From NCBI GenBank assembly GCA_024693775.1, contig JAILKL010000080.1:1-37014 (forward strand): DNA of 37,014 bases. The letters are read 5' to 3'. The number at the start of each line of letters is the position of its first letter. Positions within the stretch are counted from its first letter, which is position 1. The notes beneath the pieces were generated by a model. It was not told the origin of the DNA and ran no database searches. It saw only the letters and a program-made list of their open reading frames with translations. The DNA comes from Pseudobutyrivibrio sp. (GTDB lineage: Bacteria; Bacillota; Clostridia; Lachnospirales; Lachnospiraceae). Shown here piece after piece: positions 16,707 to 26,464 of the stretch. The position numbers and the translations under genes are program-made.

Positions 16707-17861
16707 TCATTGAACATAACTATAATTCGCCCTGTATGATTTGCTTATATTTCCACTGTTATCTATCAGCACAACTGTAAGCACAGAGGTGCCAGGAATA
16801 ACTGGAAATGGCTGTGTGTATAGTATTCCGTTTATTGCTGGATTTGATCCATCCCATGAGTAATATGCTCTGCATCCCTCTGGAACTTCAATTGTTATTA
16901 GGGTTTCAGTATTAAAGGTGCCGCCATCTGGTGTAACTACTGGAATATCTACCTTTGATTTATTAATCTCGATATTAAAGGTCTCAGAGACTACATCTGA
17001 ATATTCACCCTTTTCATTGCAGCATACAGCCTGTATAGTGACATTACCCTCCTCTACTAGGATATATCCATCATATAGATGGCCTTGGGTTTTAGGGTTT
17101 TTGCCGTCGTCAGTATAGTAAATGTCGTAACCCTCTGAGCTTGTAAGATATAGAGGGATTCTAGAGGTATAATCTCCTCCCTCCATACTAAACTCAGGTG
17201 GTAGGATGATGTATTCAGAAATCAAAGATAGTATTTCTGGATCACTGGTGTTATCTGCTAGCGCAGAAATGCTTTCTTTGTCTCCTAAGGCGTCGTAGCA
17301 TTCTAAAAGATAATAATAGATATCTACGTTTTCTGGTGAAAGGGACAAGGCCAAAGTAAACTGTGTAATAGCATCCTTGTAATCTGATGTCATGTAGTAC
17401 ATTCGACCTAGTCCATATATAGCTTCCATGGAAGAGCTGTTTATAGATACAGCCTTGTTGTAATAAGTAATAGCTGTATTATACTCACCGTTATCTTCGC
17501 AAATGGTAGCCTTGTTAAAATTGTAGTCGTAGGTATTTGATAAACGTCTCATGCAGTAAGTAGTAATACCGGTGATAATCACAAGACAAATAATAATTAC
17601 ACCAAGACAGATAATCTTTTTTGATAGCTTTAATTCTCTAGTACGCTTTCCCTTGATTTTAATATCAATGGAGGTCTCGGTGTTGTTATATACGCCTTTG
17701 GCAAATTTTTCTTCCTTTGCCTTCTTTTTGTCTTCTACTACTTTGTATAGGAGCTCTTCTTCTAGCTCGTCATAATCAGGGACAAGCTGAATAGACTCTC
17801 CACATTTTGGACAGTATACTAAACCAGATTCAATTTCTTCACCACAATTTTTACATTTCAT
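16707..17861 (-). CDS. zinc-ribbon / TPR / chitobiase-like domain membrane protein
   Basis: 384 residues in a modular layout. An N-terminal zinc ribbon has Cys3, Cys6, Cys17 and Cys20; a charged linker follows; one transmembrane helix lies at about 83-103; TPR-like repeats occupy roughly 111-200; two repeats resembling the chitobiase/hexosaminidase C-terminal (CHB_HEX_C, FN3-associated) fold follow, marked by YDIYYTDDGKNPK and CRAYYSWDGSNPA. The single helix suggests a cytosolic zinc ribbon and an outside TPR plus beta-sandwich part. Function unknown; such domains often bind sugars or proteins at the cell surface. It starts 5 nt after fhs and precedes a terminator. Confidence 0.8.
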   Translation of the reverse strand: MKCKNCGEEIESGLVYCPKCGESIQLVPDYDELEEELLYKVVEDKKKAKEEKFAKGVYNNTETSIDIKIKGKRTRELKLSKKIICLGVIIICLVIITGITTYCMRRLSNTYDYNFNKATICEDNGEYNTAITYYNKAVSINSSSMEAIYGLGRMYYMTSDYKDAITQFTLALSLSPENVDIYYYLLECYDALGDKESISALADNTSDPEILSLISEYIILPPEFSMEGGDYTSRIPLYLTSSEGYDIYYTDDGKNPKTQGHLYDGYILVEEGNVTIQAVCCNEKGEYSDVVSETFNIEINKSKVDIPVVTPDGGTFNTETLITIEVPEGCRAYYSWDGSNPAINGILYTQPFPVIPGTSVLTVVLIDNSGNISKSYRANYSYVQ

Positions 17862-17866
17862 AATTT

Positions 17867-19537
17867 TTAGAATAATCCAGTAATAACTCCATCATCAGTT
17901 ACATCAATATTGTTAGCTGCTGGCTGCTTTGGTAAGCCTGGCATTGTCATGATAGAACCTGTTACAGCAACAACAAAGCCTGCACCTGCAGAAACATAAA
18001 CCTCTCTAACATTGATATCAAAGTCTGTTGGTCTACCAAGCTTTGTAGCGTCGTCAGAAAGTGAATATTGAGTTTTAGCCATGCAAACTGGGAAGTCAGA
18101 CATACCTAAGTCTGCAATACGCTTTAATTCTTTTTTAGCTGCAGCTGAATATGTAACGCCATTTGCTCCATATATTTCTTTTGCTACAGTGCTAATTTTG
18201 TCTTCCAAAGAAAGGGAATCCTCATATAAAGGCTTGAAATGAGATTCCTTGTTTTCTAATACGTAAAGCACCTTCTTTGCAAGCTCGATTCCGCCTTCGC
18301 CACCTTTTTCCCAAACCTCAGAAAGGGCGAATTCGCAACCCTTTGACTCACAGAATTCCTTTACAAAATTTGTCTCGGCCTCTGAGTCAGTGATAAATGA
18401 ATTAAGAGTTACTACTACAGGAACTCCAAATTTCTGTAAATTTTCAATGTGCTTTTCAAGGTTTACAATACCCTTCTTTAAAGCATCAAGATTTTCTGCG
18501 GTAAGCTCTGCCTTTGGAACATCGCCATTATATTTAAGGGCTCTGATTGTAGCTACAAGTACAACGGCATCTGGAGATAATCCAGCCATTCTACATTTGA
18601 TATCAAAGAATTTCTCTGCACCTAAATCTGCACCAAAGCCTGCCTCTGTAATGGTAATGTCTGCAAGCTTCATAGAAGCCTTTGTTGCTCTAACTGAGTT
18701 ACAGCCGTGAGCAATATTTGCAAAAGGACCACCGTGGACAATAGCTGGTGTGTGCTCAAGTGTCTGAATAAGGTTTGGCTTTATTGCATCCTTTAAGAGT
18801 GCAGCCATAGCGCCTGTTGCCTGTAAATCATCGGCTGTAACAGGCTTTCCATCAAATGTGTAAGCTACAATGATTCTGCCAAGTCTCTTTTTCAAGTCAT
18901 GCATATCATCTGCAAGGCATAAAATAGCCATAATTTCAGAAGCTACAGTAATGACAAAATGATCTTCTCTAACCATTCCATCCATCTTTGAACCTAGACC
19001 AACAACAATGTTTCTAAGTACGCGGTCGTTCATATCTAGACATCTCTTCCAAACGATTTGTCTAGGGTCGATTCCTAGGGTATTACCTTGCTGAATATGA
19101 TTGTCAAGCATAGCGGCAAGCAGGTTATTTGCGCTTGTTATTGCATGAAAATCACCTGTGAAGTGAAGGTTTAGGTCTTCCATAGGAACAACCTGAGCGT
19201 ATCCGCCACCTGCAGCTCCACCCTTGATACCAAAGCAAGGTCCAAGTGATGGCTCTCTAAGTGCAAGACATGCCTTTTTGCCTAGAACACCCATAGCCTG
19301 ACCAAGGCCTACAGATGTAGTAGTTTTACCCTCACCTGCTGGAGTAGGATTAATAGCTGTAACTAAAACGAGTTTGCCGTCCTTGTTACTTTCTACTCTT
19401 GAGAGTAACTCGTTAGAAAACTTAGCCTTATATTTTCCATATAATTCTAAGTCATCCTCGCTAACACCAAGCTGTGCAGCGACCTCTCTGATGTGTACCA
19501 TTTTTGCTTCTTGTGCGATTTGAATGTCTGACTTCAT
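17867..19537 (-). CDS. fhs: formate--tetrahydrofolate ligase
   Basis: ATP-dependent formylation of tetrahydrofolate to 10-formyl-THF, feeding purine synthesis and C1 metabolism (also the methyl branch in acetogens). 556 residues, normal length. Visible motifs are the nucleotide site [14 protein letters not shown] at 65-78, [22 protein letters not shown], and the conserved [14 protein letters not shown] and [14 protein letters not shown] segments. The ATG has a GGGAG site upstream and lies 18 nt after ftsK. No other Wood-Ljungdahl gene is nearby, so a biosynthetic role is more likely than acetogenesis here. Confidence 0.98.
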   Translation of the reverse strand: MKSDIQIAQEAKMVHIREVAAQLGVSEDDLELYGKYKAKFSNELLSRVESNKDGKLVLVTAINPTPAGEGKTTTSVGLGQAMGVLGKKACLALREPSLGPCFGIKGGAAGGGYAQVVPMEDLNLHFTGDFHAITSANNLLAAMLDNHIQQGNTLGIDPRQIVWKRCLDMNDRVLRNIVVGLGSKMDGMVREDHFVITVASEIMAILCLADDMHDLKKRLGRIIVAYTFDGKPVTADDLQATGAMAALLKDAIKPNLIQTLEHTPAIVHGGPFANIAHGCNSVRATKASMKLADITITEAGFGADLGAEKFFDIKCRMAGLSPDAVVLVATIRALKYNGDVPKAELTAENLDALKKGIVNLEKHIENLQKFGVPVVVTLNSFITDSEAETNFVKEFCESKGCEFALSEVWEKGGEGGIELAKKVLYVLENKESHFKPLYEDSLSLEDKISTVAKEIYGANGVTYSAAAKKELKRIADLGMSDFPVCMAKTQYSLSDDATKLGRPTDFDINVREVYVSAGAGFVVAVTGSIMTMPGLPKQPAANNIDVTDDGVITGLF

Positions 19538-19555
19538 TAAAATGACTCCCTTTTC

Positions 19556-22324
19556 TTAGCTATTAATAACTTCTTCAAACTCTGATATAGACATACGGAT
19601 CTCTCGTGGCTTTGTACCCATTTCTGGGCCTACTACGCCGGCTTCCGCCAATTGATCCATAATTCGAGCTGCACGGTTAAATCCAATTCTGAAGTTACGT
19701 TGTAAGTAACCGATAGACCCTTTTTGATTTTCTATAACAAGGCGGCCAGCATCAACGAATAATTGATCTCTAGAGTTGTCTGGTTCTCCTGAAATCGATA
19801 CGGAGTTGCTGCCACTTTCAGAGTTTGCAATGTGTTCTTCTATATTCGAATCGTAGTCTGCAGAATCATTATTATCTTTTAAGAAATCTACAACGGCTGA
19901 AACCTCGTCATCACTGACAAAGGCTCCCTGAACTCTAATTGGCTTTGATAAATTTTGAGGTGCATAAAGCATATCACCATTACCAAGAAGGTCTTCTGCG
20001 CCATTCATATCTAATATTACTCGAGAATCGTTGCTTGATGAAACAGAAAAAGCAATTCTCGATGGTACATTTGCTTTAATAAGTCCGGTAATAACATTTA
20101 CTGTTGGCTTTTGGGTAGCAATAATCAAATGAATACCGGCAGCTCTGGCAAGCTGTGCCAAACGAACGATAGAGTCCTCTACATCGGCAGCGGCAACCAT
20201 CATAAGGTCAGCCACCTCATCTAAGATAATAACGATTTGAGGCATTCTAACACGTTTATTTTCTGGGACCTCATCTGGAAGAGCATTGCTTGCTACCTTT
20301 TCATTGAAGCCCTCGATATTACGAACACCAGCAAGCGCTAGTAGCTCGTATCTGTCTGTCATTTCCTTTACTGCCCAGTGAAGTGCACCTGCAGCCTTTT
20401 TCGCATCGGTAATAACAGGAAGTAAAAGATGTGGAATTCCGTTATAAACAGAAAGCTCAACCATTTTTGGGTCAACCATGATCATCTTAACATCATCAGG
20501 TGATGCATGATAAAGAATACTCATGATAATAGTATTGATACAAACTGATTTACCAGAGCCTGTGGCACCGGCAATAAGAAGATGTGGCATCTTCTCTATA
20601 TTTCCAACTACAACAGAACCAGAAATATCTTTACCTACGCAAAATGATATTTTGGATTTGCTGTTTGTAAAGTCCTTTGAACCAACTAGCTCTTTGAAGC
20701 CAACTATCATCTTTTCTTTATTAGGCACTTCAATACCGATGGCTGATTTACCAGGAATTGGTGCCTCGATACGAACATCAGTAACGGCCATATTTAGCTT
20801 GATGTCATCTGATAGATTAACTACCTTTGAAACTCTTGTGCCCTCTGCAATCTCTAACTCGTAGCGGGTAACAGATGGACCTAGGGTAACCTCAGTAACC
20901 TTTGCACTGACGCCAAAGTTTCCAAGTGTACGCTGAAGCTTGTTAGCCATTTCGTTGAGATATTCTCTTGAATCTCCGCCGCTTTTCTTTGCATCCTTAA
21001 GAAGAGAAAGTGGTGGGAATTTGTATGGCTTTTTAGGCTTTTGCTTTTCAGCATCAATAGATGCTCCCATATTTTCAGAGGATTTTTCGATTTCCTTTGT
21101 GGATGAAGCAGAAGGCTTTGACTTTCTGGTAGTCTGTGGCTCCTCTTTTGCCTCTGCAACAGCCTCTTCCATAAGAGCAGCCGCAGAAAATGGCACTTCG
21201 TTTACCTCTGAAGTATTTGCCTTTGGTGTATTAATTACAAATTCAGACTGTGTAAATGCAGGCTCTGGCTCCTTGACTGCCTTTGGTGCATTTACAGGTG
21301 TATTTACCACTGTAGGCTCTGGAATAATCTCAGGCTCCACAGAATTTTCCTCAAATGAATGTATGCTTTTTGATTTTTTGTTTGAACGAAGCTTGTGACG
21401 TTTTGTCTCTGTGATTTCCACGTCTTCATCTGCACCAGATAGGTTGAAACGTATTTCATTTACTCCATCTGCTGAATCTGGCTGCATAGCCATTTCGTCA
21501 ACAAGTGTTGTGTTTGATGTGATTCCGGAACGTTTTCTATTAGCGCGTCTTCCACCATTATTGGCCGCTTGCTCTCTTTCAAGTTCCTTATCAGCCTCTA
21601 TTTTGTCAATGATGGCCTGTCTATCTGAGTTAAATCTTGTTTGATTTGCCTCACGCTCAAGCATCATTCTTTCTCTTCTGGCACGACGTCTAGCTGCTGC
21701 TCTGTCGGCATGCATCTGAGAAGAGCTTCTAACCTTGTCAAAGGCAAATCGCTCAATGATAATAATTACTGAAACAATCATAACAATAAGGTCAATTAGG
21801 TATGCGCCTAAAAGCCCAAAACTATCATAAATAAGGACAATAATACTGCCGGCAATAAAACCGCCACCAGTATGACTTTCCTCAGAAAAATCAAAAGCAG
21901 CTGCAGGGGTATAGATATTTTGCCCATGCATAATTAGTTCAATAAATACGCTTATGAAAATAAGCAAAACAAATCCGGCAACAACCTTTGCGATTGCCAC
22001 CTTGTTACCATAATTTGAAATTATAAAAAAAGCAGAAAAAGCTACCATGAAAGGCATAACAAATTGGATAATGCCAAACACACCAAATAGTGCGTCAGCC
22101 ACAGCATTTCCAACAGTTCCACCCATACCAAGGTTACTGATACATAGAAGAACGCACAAAGCTATAGACGCCCACAATACGATCTCTCTAGTAGAATCTT
22201 CAAAAAAAGGATCAACATACTCTTCTGTTTCTTTTTTTGAAGCCTTGGATCTTGTGGAACGTTTAGTGCTTGATTTTGTTCTTGTAGAACTTTTTCTAGA
22301 ATTATTCGCTCCCTTTTTTGCCAA
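19556..22324 (-). CDS. ftsK: DNA translocase FtsK/SpoIIIE
   Basis: Septum-located motor that pumps chromosomal DNA during division (or into the spore). 922 residues: a lysine-rich N-terminus, four or five transmembrane helices at about 45-190, a long charged linker to about 460, then the RecA-like motor with Walker A GATGSGKS near 583-590 and Walker B IVIILDEVADLMM, and a C-terminal winged-helix gamma domain (GSIGYLQRNFRIGFNRAARIMDQL). The start is TTG at 22324 with TGAGG 7 nt upstream; no better ATG precedes it. SpoIIIE versus FtsK role cannot be told from sequence. Confidence 0.96.
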   Translation of the reverse strand: MAKKGANNSRKSSTRTKSSTKRSTRSKASKKETEEYVDPFFEDSTREIVLWASIALCVLLCISNLGMGGTVGNAVADALFGVFGIIQFVMPFMVAFSAFFIISNYGNKVAIAKVVAGFVLLIFISVFIELIMHGQNIYTPAAAFDFSEESHTGGGFIAGSIIVLIYDSFGLLGAYLIDLIVMIVSVIIIIERFAFDKVRSSSQMHADRAAARRRARRERMMLEREANQTRFNSDRQAIIDKIEADKELEREQAANNGGRRANRKRSGITSNTTLVDEMAMQPDSADGVNEIRFNLSGADEDVEITETKRHKLRSNKKSKSIHSFEENSVEPEIIPEPTVVNTPVNAPKAVKEPEPAFTQSEFVINTPKANTSEVNEVPFSAAALMEEAVAEAKEEPQTTRKSKPSASSTKEIEKSSENMGASIDAEKQKPKKPYKFPPLSLLKDAKKSGGDSREYLNEMANKLQRTLGNFGVSAKVTEVTLGPSVTRYELEIAEGTRVSKVVNLSDDIKLNMAVTDVRIEAPIPGKSAIGIEVPNKEKMIVGFKELVGSKDFTNSKSKISFCVGKDISGSVVVGNIEKMPHLLIAGATGSGKSVCINTIIMSILYHASPDDVKMIMVDPKMVELSVYNGIPHLLLPVITDAKKAAGALHWAVKEMTDRYELLALAGVRNIEGFNEKVASNALPDEVPENKRVRMPQIVIILDEVADLMMVAAADVEDSIVRLAQLARAAGIHLIIATQKPTVNVITGLIKANVPSRIAFSVSSSNDSRVILDMNGAEDLLGNGDMLYAPQNLSKPIRVQGAFVSDDEVSAVVDFLKDNNDSADYDSNIEEHIANSESGSNSVSISGEPDNSRDQLFVDAGRLVIENQKGSIGYLQRNFRIGFNRAARIMDQLAEAGVVGPEMGTKPREIRMSISEFEEVINS

Positions 22325-22342
22325 AATAAAACCTCACATAAC

Positions 22343-22372
22343 AAAGAGAATAGTTAAGAAACTATTCTCTTT
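22343..22372 (-). terminator. hairpin terminator after glgA
   Basis: Perfect 13-bp stem (22343-22355 with 22360-22372) and a 4-nt loop; the minus-strand tail is TTTGTT, a modest U-tract. It lies between the glgA stop and the ftsK ribosome site, leaving only about 20 nt before the ftsK start. Confidence 0.7.
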
Positions 22373-22378
22373 TAATTT

Positions 22379-23827
22379 TTAACCAATTAAGTAGTTATAA
22401 ATATTCTCATATTTTTCTTTTTGGACTGCCCAAGAGTAGTTCTTTGACATTCCTCTTTCAACCATTTTATTCCATTGAGCTTTCTTTTCAAAATAGATAT
22501 ACTTGCTGTAATTTACAGTATTTAAAAGCTCATCACCGTTGTAATTTGCAAATGAGAAACCATCTCCAGTCTTCATGTATTCATTGTATGCGTCTACAGT
22601 GTCACTAAGACCGCCTGTTTCTCTAACGATAGGCACTGTTCCATATCTAAATGAAATAAGCTGTGTCAGACCGCATGGCTCAAATCTAGAAGGCATTAAA
22701 AATGCATCCGCTGCAGCGTAAAGTCTGTGTGCCAAAGCATCATCATAACAAATATTTGCGCTGATTTTTTCTGGATATTTCCATGCATAATGTCTGAACA
22801 TGTTCTCGTATTTTGATTCGCCTGTACCTATTACAACTAGCTGTGTGAAGTCATCCACAATGCCCTCGATGCAATAGTTAATTAAATCAAGACCCTTTTG
22901 GTCAGTAAGACGAGAAATAAGACCTATCATATATTTCTTGCTATCTACTTCTAATCCTAGCTCCTCCTGGAGCTTGGTTTTATTAATTTTTTTGTTTTTA
23001 CGGAAATTGTTTATATCGAAATTTTTATAAATCTTTGAATCAGTAGCTGGATTATATACTTCGTTGTCAATTCCGTTAATAATACCTTGCATATCATAGT
23101 GACGAGCACGAAGAAGTCCGTCCAATCCCTCACCATAATATGGCATTTGTATTTCATCACAGTATTTTGCTGAAACGGTAGTAATATAATCTGCGTATAC
23201 TAACCCACCCTTTAGCATATTACCGCATTTTTTGTATTCCAATTTATCTGGTGTAAATAAATCAACAGGCAATCCTGAGATACCTGCTACTGTCTTGGTA
23301 TCCCACATGCCCTGGAATTTTAGATTGTGAATAGTTATAACTGACTTCATACCCCAGAAGAATTGGTCTCCTTGGAATATTGTCTTTAAATAAACGGGAA
23401 TAAATCCAGCCTGCCAATCGTGACAGTGGATTAGATTAGGCTGAAAATCTATAAGTGGTAACATAGATAAAACAGCCTTATCAAAGAAAATGAATTTCTC
23501 TAAATCCCATCTATCCTCTGAGTAAGGATAGAAACAATCAAAGTAATCATGATTGTCTATAAAGTAAAAAGTAACACCATCTAAAACGTATCTAAATACG
23601 CCTACATACTTATTTCCAACTAAAGGACCCATATCCATTTGGAAACTAGTTAAATACTCGAAGTCTTTTTTGTAATCCTCGTTAATGAATGTGTAGTAAG
23701 GTAACACCACTCTTACATCGAAATATTCCTTGGAAAATTCTTTAGGTAAAGCACCACAAACGTCGGCCAAGCCTCCAGTTTTTACAAATGGTACACATTC
23801 ACTTGCTGCAAATAGTATTTTATTCAT
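22379..23827 (-). CDS. glgA: glycogen synthase (ADP-glucose type, GT5)
   Basis: Extends alpha-1,4-glucan chains from ADP-glucose for glycogen storage. 482 residues, normal length. The N-terminal KTGGLADV substrate motif is at 16-23, the middle has HCHDWQAGFIPVYLK, and the C-terminal GT-B domain shows ISRLTDQKGLDLI and the active-site SRFEPCGLTQLISFRYGTVPIVRETGGLSDTV region. No glgB, glgC or glgP lies beside it, so the pathway genes are elsewhere. It follows yebC by 53 nt and may use the yebC promoter or a weak one with TATACT in the gap. Confidence 0.97.
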   Translation of the reverse strand: MNKILFAASECVPFVKTGGLADVCGALPKEFSKEYFDVRVVLPYYTFINEDYKKDFEYLTSFQMDMGPLVGNKYVGVFRYVLDGVTFYFIDNHDYFDCFYPYSEDRWDLEKFIFFDKAVLSMLPLIDFQPNLIHCHDWQAGFIPVYLKTIFQGDQFFWGMKSVITIHNLKFQGMWDTKTVAGISGLPVDLFTPDKLEYKKCGNMLKGGLVYADYITTVSAKYCDEIQMPYYGEGLDGLLRARHYDMQGIINGIDNEVYNPATDSKIYKNFDINNFRKNKKINKTKLQEELGLEVDSKKYMIGLISRLTDQKGLDLINYCIEGIVDDFTQLVVIGTGESKYENMFRHYAWKYPEKISANICYDDALAHRLYAAADAFLMPSRFEPCGLTQLISFRYGTVPIVRETGGLSDTVDAYNEYMKTGDGFSFANYNGDELLNTVNYSKYIYFEKKAQWNKMVERGMSKNYSWAVQKEKYENIYNYLIG

Positions 23828-23880
23828 AAATCATCAACCCCTCAATAATTTTAGTATACTCTCTTATGTCTTATTAAATT

Positions 23881-24612
23881 TTATTCCTCTGACCAGTTGT
23901 GATATACGTTCTGAACGTCATCATCCTCATCAAGAAGGTCAAGAATCTTGTTGATCTTGTATAAATCCTGCTCATCTGTAAGCTCAACATATGTCTGAGG
24001 AATCATAGTAACCTCAGCATCTGCCATAGGAATATTTTCAGCCTCAAGAGCTTCTCTTACTGCTGAGAAATCCTCTGGTGTTGTATATACTTCGAAGCAG
24101 TCATCTTCTTCTGAGAAATCCTCAGCGCCTGCATCTAAAGCAATCATCATAAGATCATCTGCTTCCATAGAGCAATCTTCCTTTGAAATGATGATCTGTC
24201 CCTTGTGATCAAACATGAATGATACACAGCCTGGTGTTCCGATGCTTCCGCCACCCTTTGTGAAAGCTGAACGAACATTGGCTGCTGTACGGTTTCTATT
24301 ATCTGTTAAACAATCAACAATGATAGCTGTTCCATTAGGGCCATAGCCTTCGTATGAAACTGACTCGTAATTAACAGAATCAGCACTACCAGCTGCCTTC
24401 TTGATACCATTTTCGATTGTAGCGTTTGGCACGTTGTTTGACTTAGCCTTTGCGATAACATCACGAAGCTTTGAGTTATTGTTAGGGTCTGGACCACCCT
24501 CCTTAACAGCTACGGCGATCTCACGACCAATTATTGTAAAAATCTTTCCCTTTGCAGCATCATTCTTCTCTTTTTTGTGCTTTATGTTAGCAAATTTTGA
24601 ATGTCCTGACAT
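23881..24612 (-). CDS. yebC: YebC/PmpR family regulatory protein
   Basis: 243 residues of the TACO1/YebC family; DNA-binding regulators in some bacteria and translation factors that relieve ribosome stalling in others. The signature N-terminus [25 protein letters not shown] is intact, followed by [23 protein letters not shown] and the [10 protein letters not shown] core. The C-terminus is acidic. ATG has GAGG 8 nt upstream and a consensus-like promoter 36 nt further up, so it heads its own unit, perhaps with glgA. Confidence 0.95.
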   Translation of the reverse strand: MSGHSKFANIKHKKEKNDAAKGKIFTIIGREIAVAVKEGGPDPNNNSKLRDVIAKAKSNNVPNATIENGIKKAAGSADSVNYESVSYEGYGPNGTAIIVDCLTDNRNRTAANVRSAFTKGGGSIGTPGCVSFMFDHKGQIIISKEDCSMEADDLMMIALDAGAEDFSEEDDCFEVYTTPEDFSAVREALEAENIPMADAEVTMIPQTYVELTDEQDLYKINKILDLLDEDDDVQNVYHNWSEE

Positions 24613-24647
24613 TTATATATCCTCTTTTCTAAATTAAATCTCAAAAA

Positions 24648-24676
24648 ATTATAACAAATCAAAGTGTTTAATTCAA
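24648..24676 (-). promoter_or_regulatory. SigA promoter of yebC
   Basis: Minus strand TTGAAT (24676-24671), 17-nt spacer, perfect TATAAT (24653-24648). A 5' leader of about 29 nt carries the yebC ribosome site. Confidence 0.8.
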
Positions 24677-24689
24677 TGTCTACTAGGTG

Positions 24690-25583
24690 CTAAGAAACAT
24701 CATTATATAGATGTTTTCTTCGTACAACTACCTGATCTATAACCTTTGATGTTACGTTCTTTACGTCGAAGAAGTACTTGTCATCCTCTAGCGTGAATTG
24801 AGAACCATCATCTGGAATTTTGCCAAGCAGGCCAATTAAATATCCATTTACAGTTTCATAGTCCTCTGAAAGACGCTCTCCAAGAATATCCTCGGCATCT
24901 TCTAGAGTGGTAGAACCATCCATAATAAAGGTGTCCTCAGCTTTTATTTCTATAGATGCTTCTGCCTCATCATGCTCATCTTCGATATTTCCAACAATCT
25001 CTTCTAGAATGTCTTCCATAGAAAGCAAGCCTGATACCTGACCATATTCATCTACAACAATCACCATATGTCTTTTCTTGGATTGCATTTTGGCAAATAA
25101 AGTATTTATGCCATGAGTTTCTGGTACGAACTCAGCAAAAGAAAGGTCGTCCTTTAGGTCGGCGACTTTCATTGTATCCAAATCCCTATCAAGATATGTA
25201 AGTAAATCCTTTATATGCAATATTCCAATTACATTATCTAAATCATTTACATACACAGGATAACGACTAAAATGATTCTCATTAATAAAACTTATGGCAT
25301 CTCTCAGGCTAGAATCCCCATCGATTGCCACAATATTTTTCCTATGAGTCATGATATCCTTTACGTCTGTGTCCGAAAATTCAAAGATGTTTTGAATCAT
25401 AACAGCCTCTGAGGTAAGAATATTTCCATCCTCATGACCTTCGTTTACTAGGGAAATAATATCATCCTCTGTTACGTTTTCCTGTTTTGTTTTCTTGTAT
25501 AAAATTATTAGAGCTATAAGTTCTGCAATAGCAATTACAGCTAAAACAATTAATAAAATATAGGGGCTCGACCCGTCGTCCAT
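24690..25583 (-). CDS. CBS-pair / CorC-HlyC domain membrane protein (hemolysin-like, lacking DUF21)
   Basis: 297 residues from ATG 25583, which has AGGAGG 6 nt upstream; an in-frame ATG at 25607 has no such site. One transmembrane helix at about 8-30, then two CBS motifs (VKDIMTHRKNIVAIDGD and MVIVVDEYGQVSGLLSMEDILEEIVG) and a C-terminal CorC_HlyC transporter-associated domain (AEDTFIMDGSTTLEDAEDILG). The usual four-helix DUF21/CNNM transport domain is absent. Relatives are linked to Mg2+/Co2+ efflux, but without the transport part a regulatory or partner role is more likely. It is a separate unit between two promoters. Confidence 0.85.
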   Translation of the reverse strand: MDDGSSPYILLIVLAVIAIAELIALIILYKKTKQENVTEDDIISLVNEGHEDGNILTSEAVMIQNIFEFSDTDVKDIMTHRKNIVAIDGDSSLRDAISFINENHFSRYPVYVNDLDNVIGILHIKDLLTYLDRDLDTMKVADLKDDLSFAEFVPETHGINTLFAKMQSKKRHMVIVVDEYGQVSGLLSMEDILEEIVGNIEDEHDEAEASIEIKAEDTFIMDGSTTLEDAEDILGERLSEDYETVNGYLIGLLGKIPDDGSQFTLEDDKYFFDVKNVTSKVIDQVVVRRKHLYNDVS

Positions 25584-25630
25584 TATGTTCCTCCTGTTTA
25601 AACACAACTATTTGAATTTGTTTCCATATA

Positions 25631-25639
25631 ATTCTACCA
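25631..25639 (-). promoter_or_regulatory. extended -10 promoter of the CBS protein gene
   Basis: Minus strand TG-G-TAGAAT (25639-25631) about 40 nt upstream of the ribosome site. The -35 region would overlap the preceding terminator (weak TTAGTC). Confidence 0.4.
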
Positions 25640-25649
25640 TATATAGGTT

Positions 25650-25679
25650 AAAAAGACTAAGCCTTATGAGCTTAGTCTT
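25650..25679 (-). terminator. intrinsic terminator after the rex unit
   Basis: Perfect 10-bp stem (25653-25662 with 25670-25679), 7-nt loop, followed on the minus strand by TTTTT. It lies about 20 nt after the coiled-coil gene stop. Confidence 0.9.
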
Positions 25680-25700
25680 AAAAAAATCACATATTAATCA

Positions 25701-26453
25701 CTAATTATCGGAAGCTTCCTCTTTAGAAGCTTCATTATCAGTAATATCTTCTTTTGCAATAGCATCTAAATCTACATCCTCAAGAGACACATTAGATAAA
25801 TCCTTTGTATCCTTTGAATCTGCGCTGTCATCAGCTGCGGATGGTTTATCATCTGCTATGCCAATAGAAAAATCTTCATTTTGCATATCAAATATATTTA
25901 GTACCTCCATACCAAATACATCATGCATATATGAATATATTTCTTTATTATTTATTTCACGATTATGCTTTCTGATAACGTTTTTCTTGAGCTGAACACG
26001 TATATCCTTGATCCACTCGGTGATTTCGTTGGCTTCTTTGGAATTGGTGCGCAGCTTATCGTAACAGAAATTCATAGTGGCTAACATAAGTTCTCTGTTA
26101 ACCTCGTCTGTTTCTTTGGGGATTTCTAGAAGCTCATCTTCGTTTTTTTCTATGCGCTCTTTACATTCTTCAAGTAGTCTCTTGTCATCATCAAGCTTTT
26201 TGGATACTAAATCAGAAGTACCCTCCATATTTGACATGACTGATGCCATAAGAGTTTCTTTGACTTTTTTCAAGTCCTTTAATTCTTGTTTTAATTCAGC
26301 TTCTCTTTTTAATAAAGAATTTTCTTTTGCCTCTAAATCTTTTACGTCCTCAGGCTTTCCGCCAAGTGCAAATAGTCTGTGCCATTTTTGATCTAGTATT
26401 AGCATTGGAACCTTTATATTTGCTAGAGAGTTAGTAAAATTGCGCTCACCCAT
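25701..26453 (-). CDS. conserved coiled-coil protein of unknown function next to rex
   Basis: 250 residues, not recognised as a named family. N-terminus ANIKVPMLILDQKWHRLF (11-28) looks like a folded or docking motif; residues 36-115 are charged and strongly predicted as coiled coil (KREAELKQELKDLKKVKETL and KRLLEECKERIEKNEDELLE); 120-195 contain mixed helices with many lysines; residues 200-250 are acidic and Ser/Asp-rich, so probably disordered. No signal peptide or membrane helix, so cytoplasmic. It starts 11 nt after rex with an AGGTG site and shares its terminator, so it is co-expressed with rex. Confidence 0.75.
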   Translation of the reverse strand: MGERNFTNSLANIKVPMLILDQKWHRLFALGGKPEDVKDLEAKENSLLKREAELKQELKDLKKVKETLMASVMSNMEGTSDLVSKKLDDDKRLLEECKERIEKNEDELLEIPKETDEVNRELMLATMNFCYDKLRTNSKEANEITEWIKDIRVQLKKNVIRKHNREINNKEIYSYMHDVFGMEVLNIFDMQNEDFSIGIADDKPSAADDSADSKDTKDLSNVSLEDVDLDAIAKEDITDNEASKEEASDN

Positions 26454-26464
26454 ATATTAATCAC

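Noticed and set aside
25584-25607. Longer start for the CBS protein at ATG 25607
   Set aside because: It would place the strong AGGAGG inside the coding region; ATG 25583 uses it correctly.
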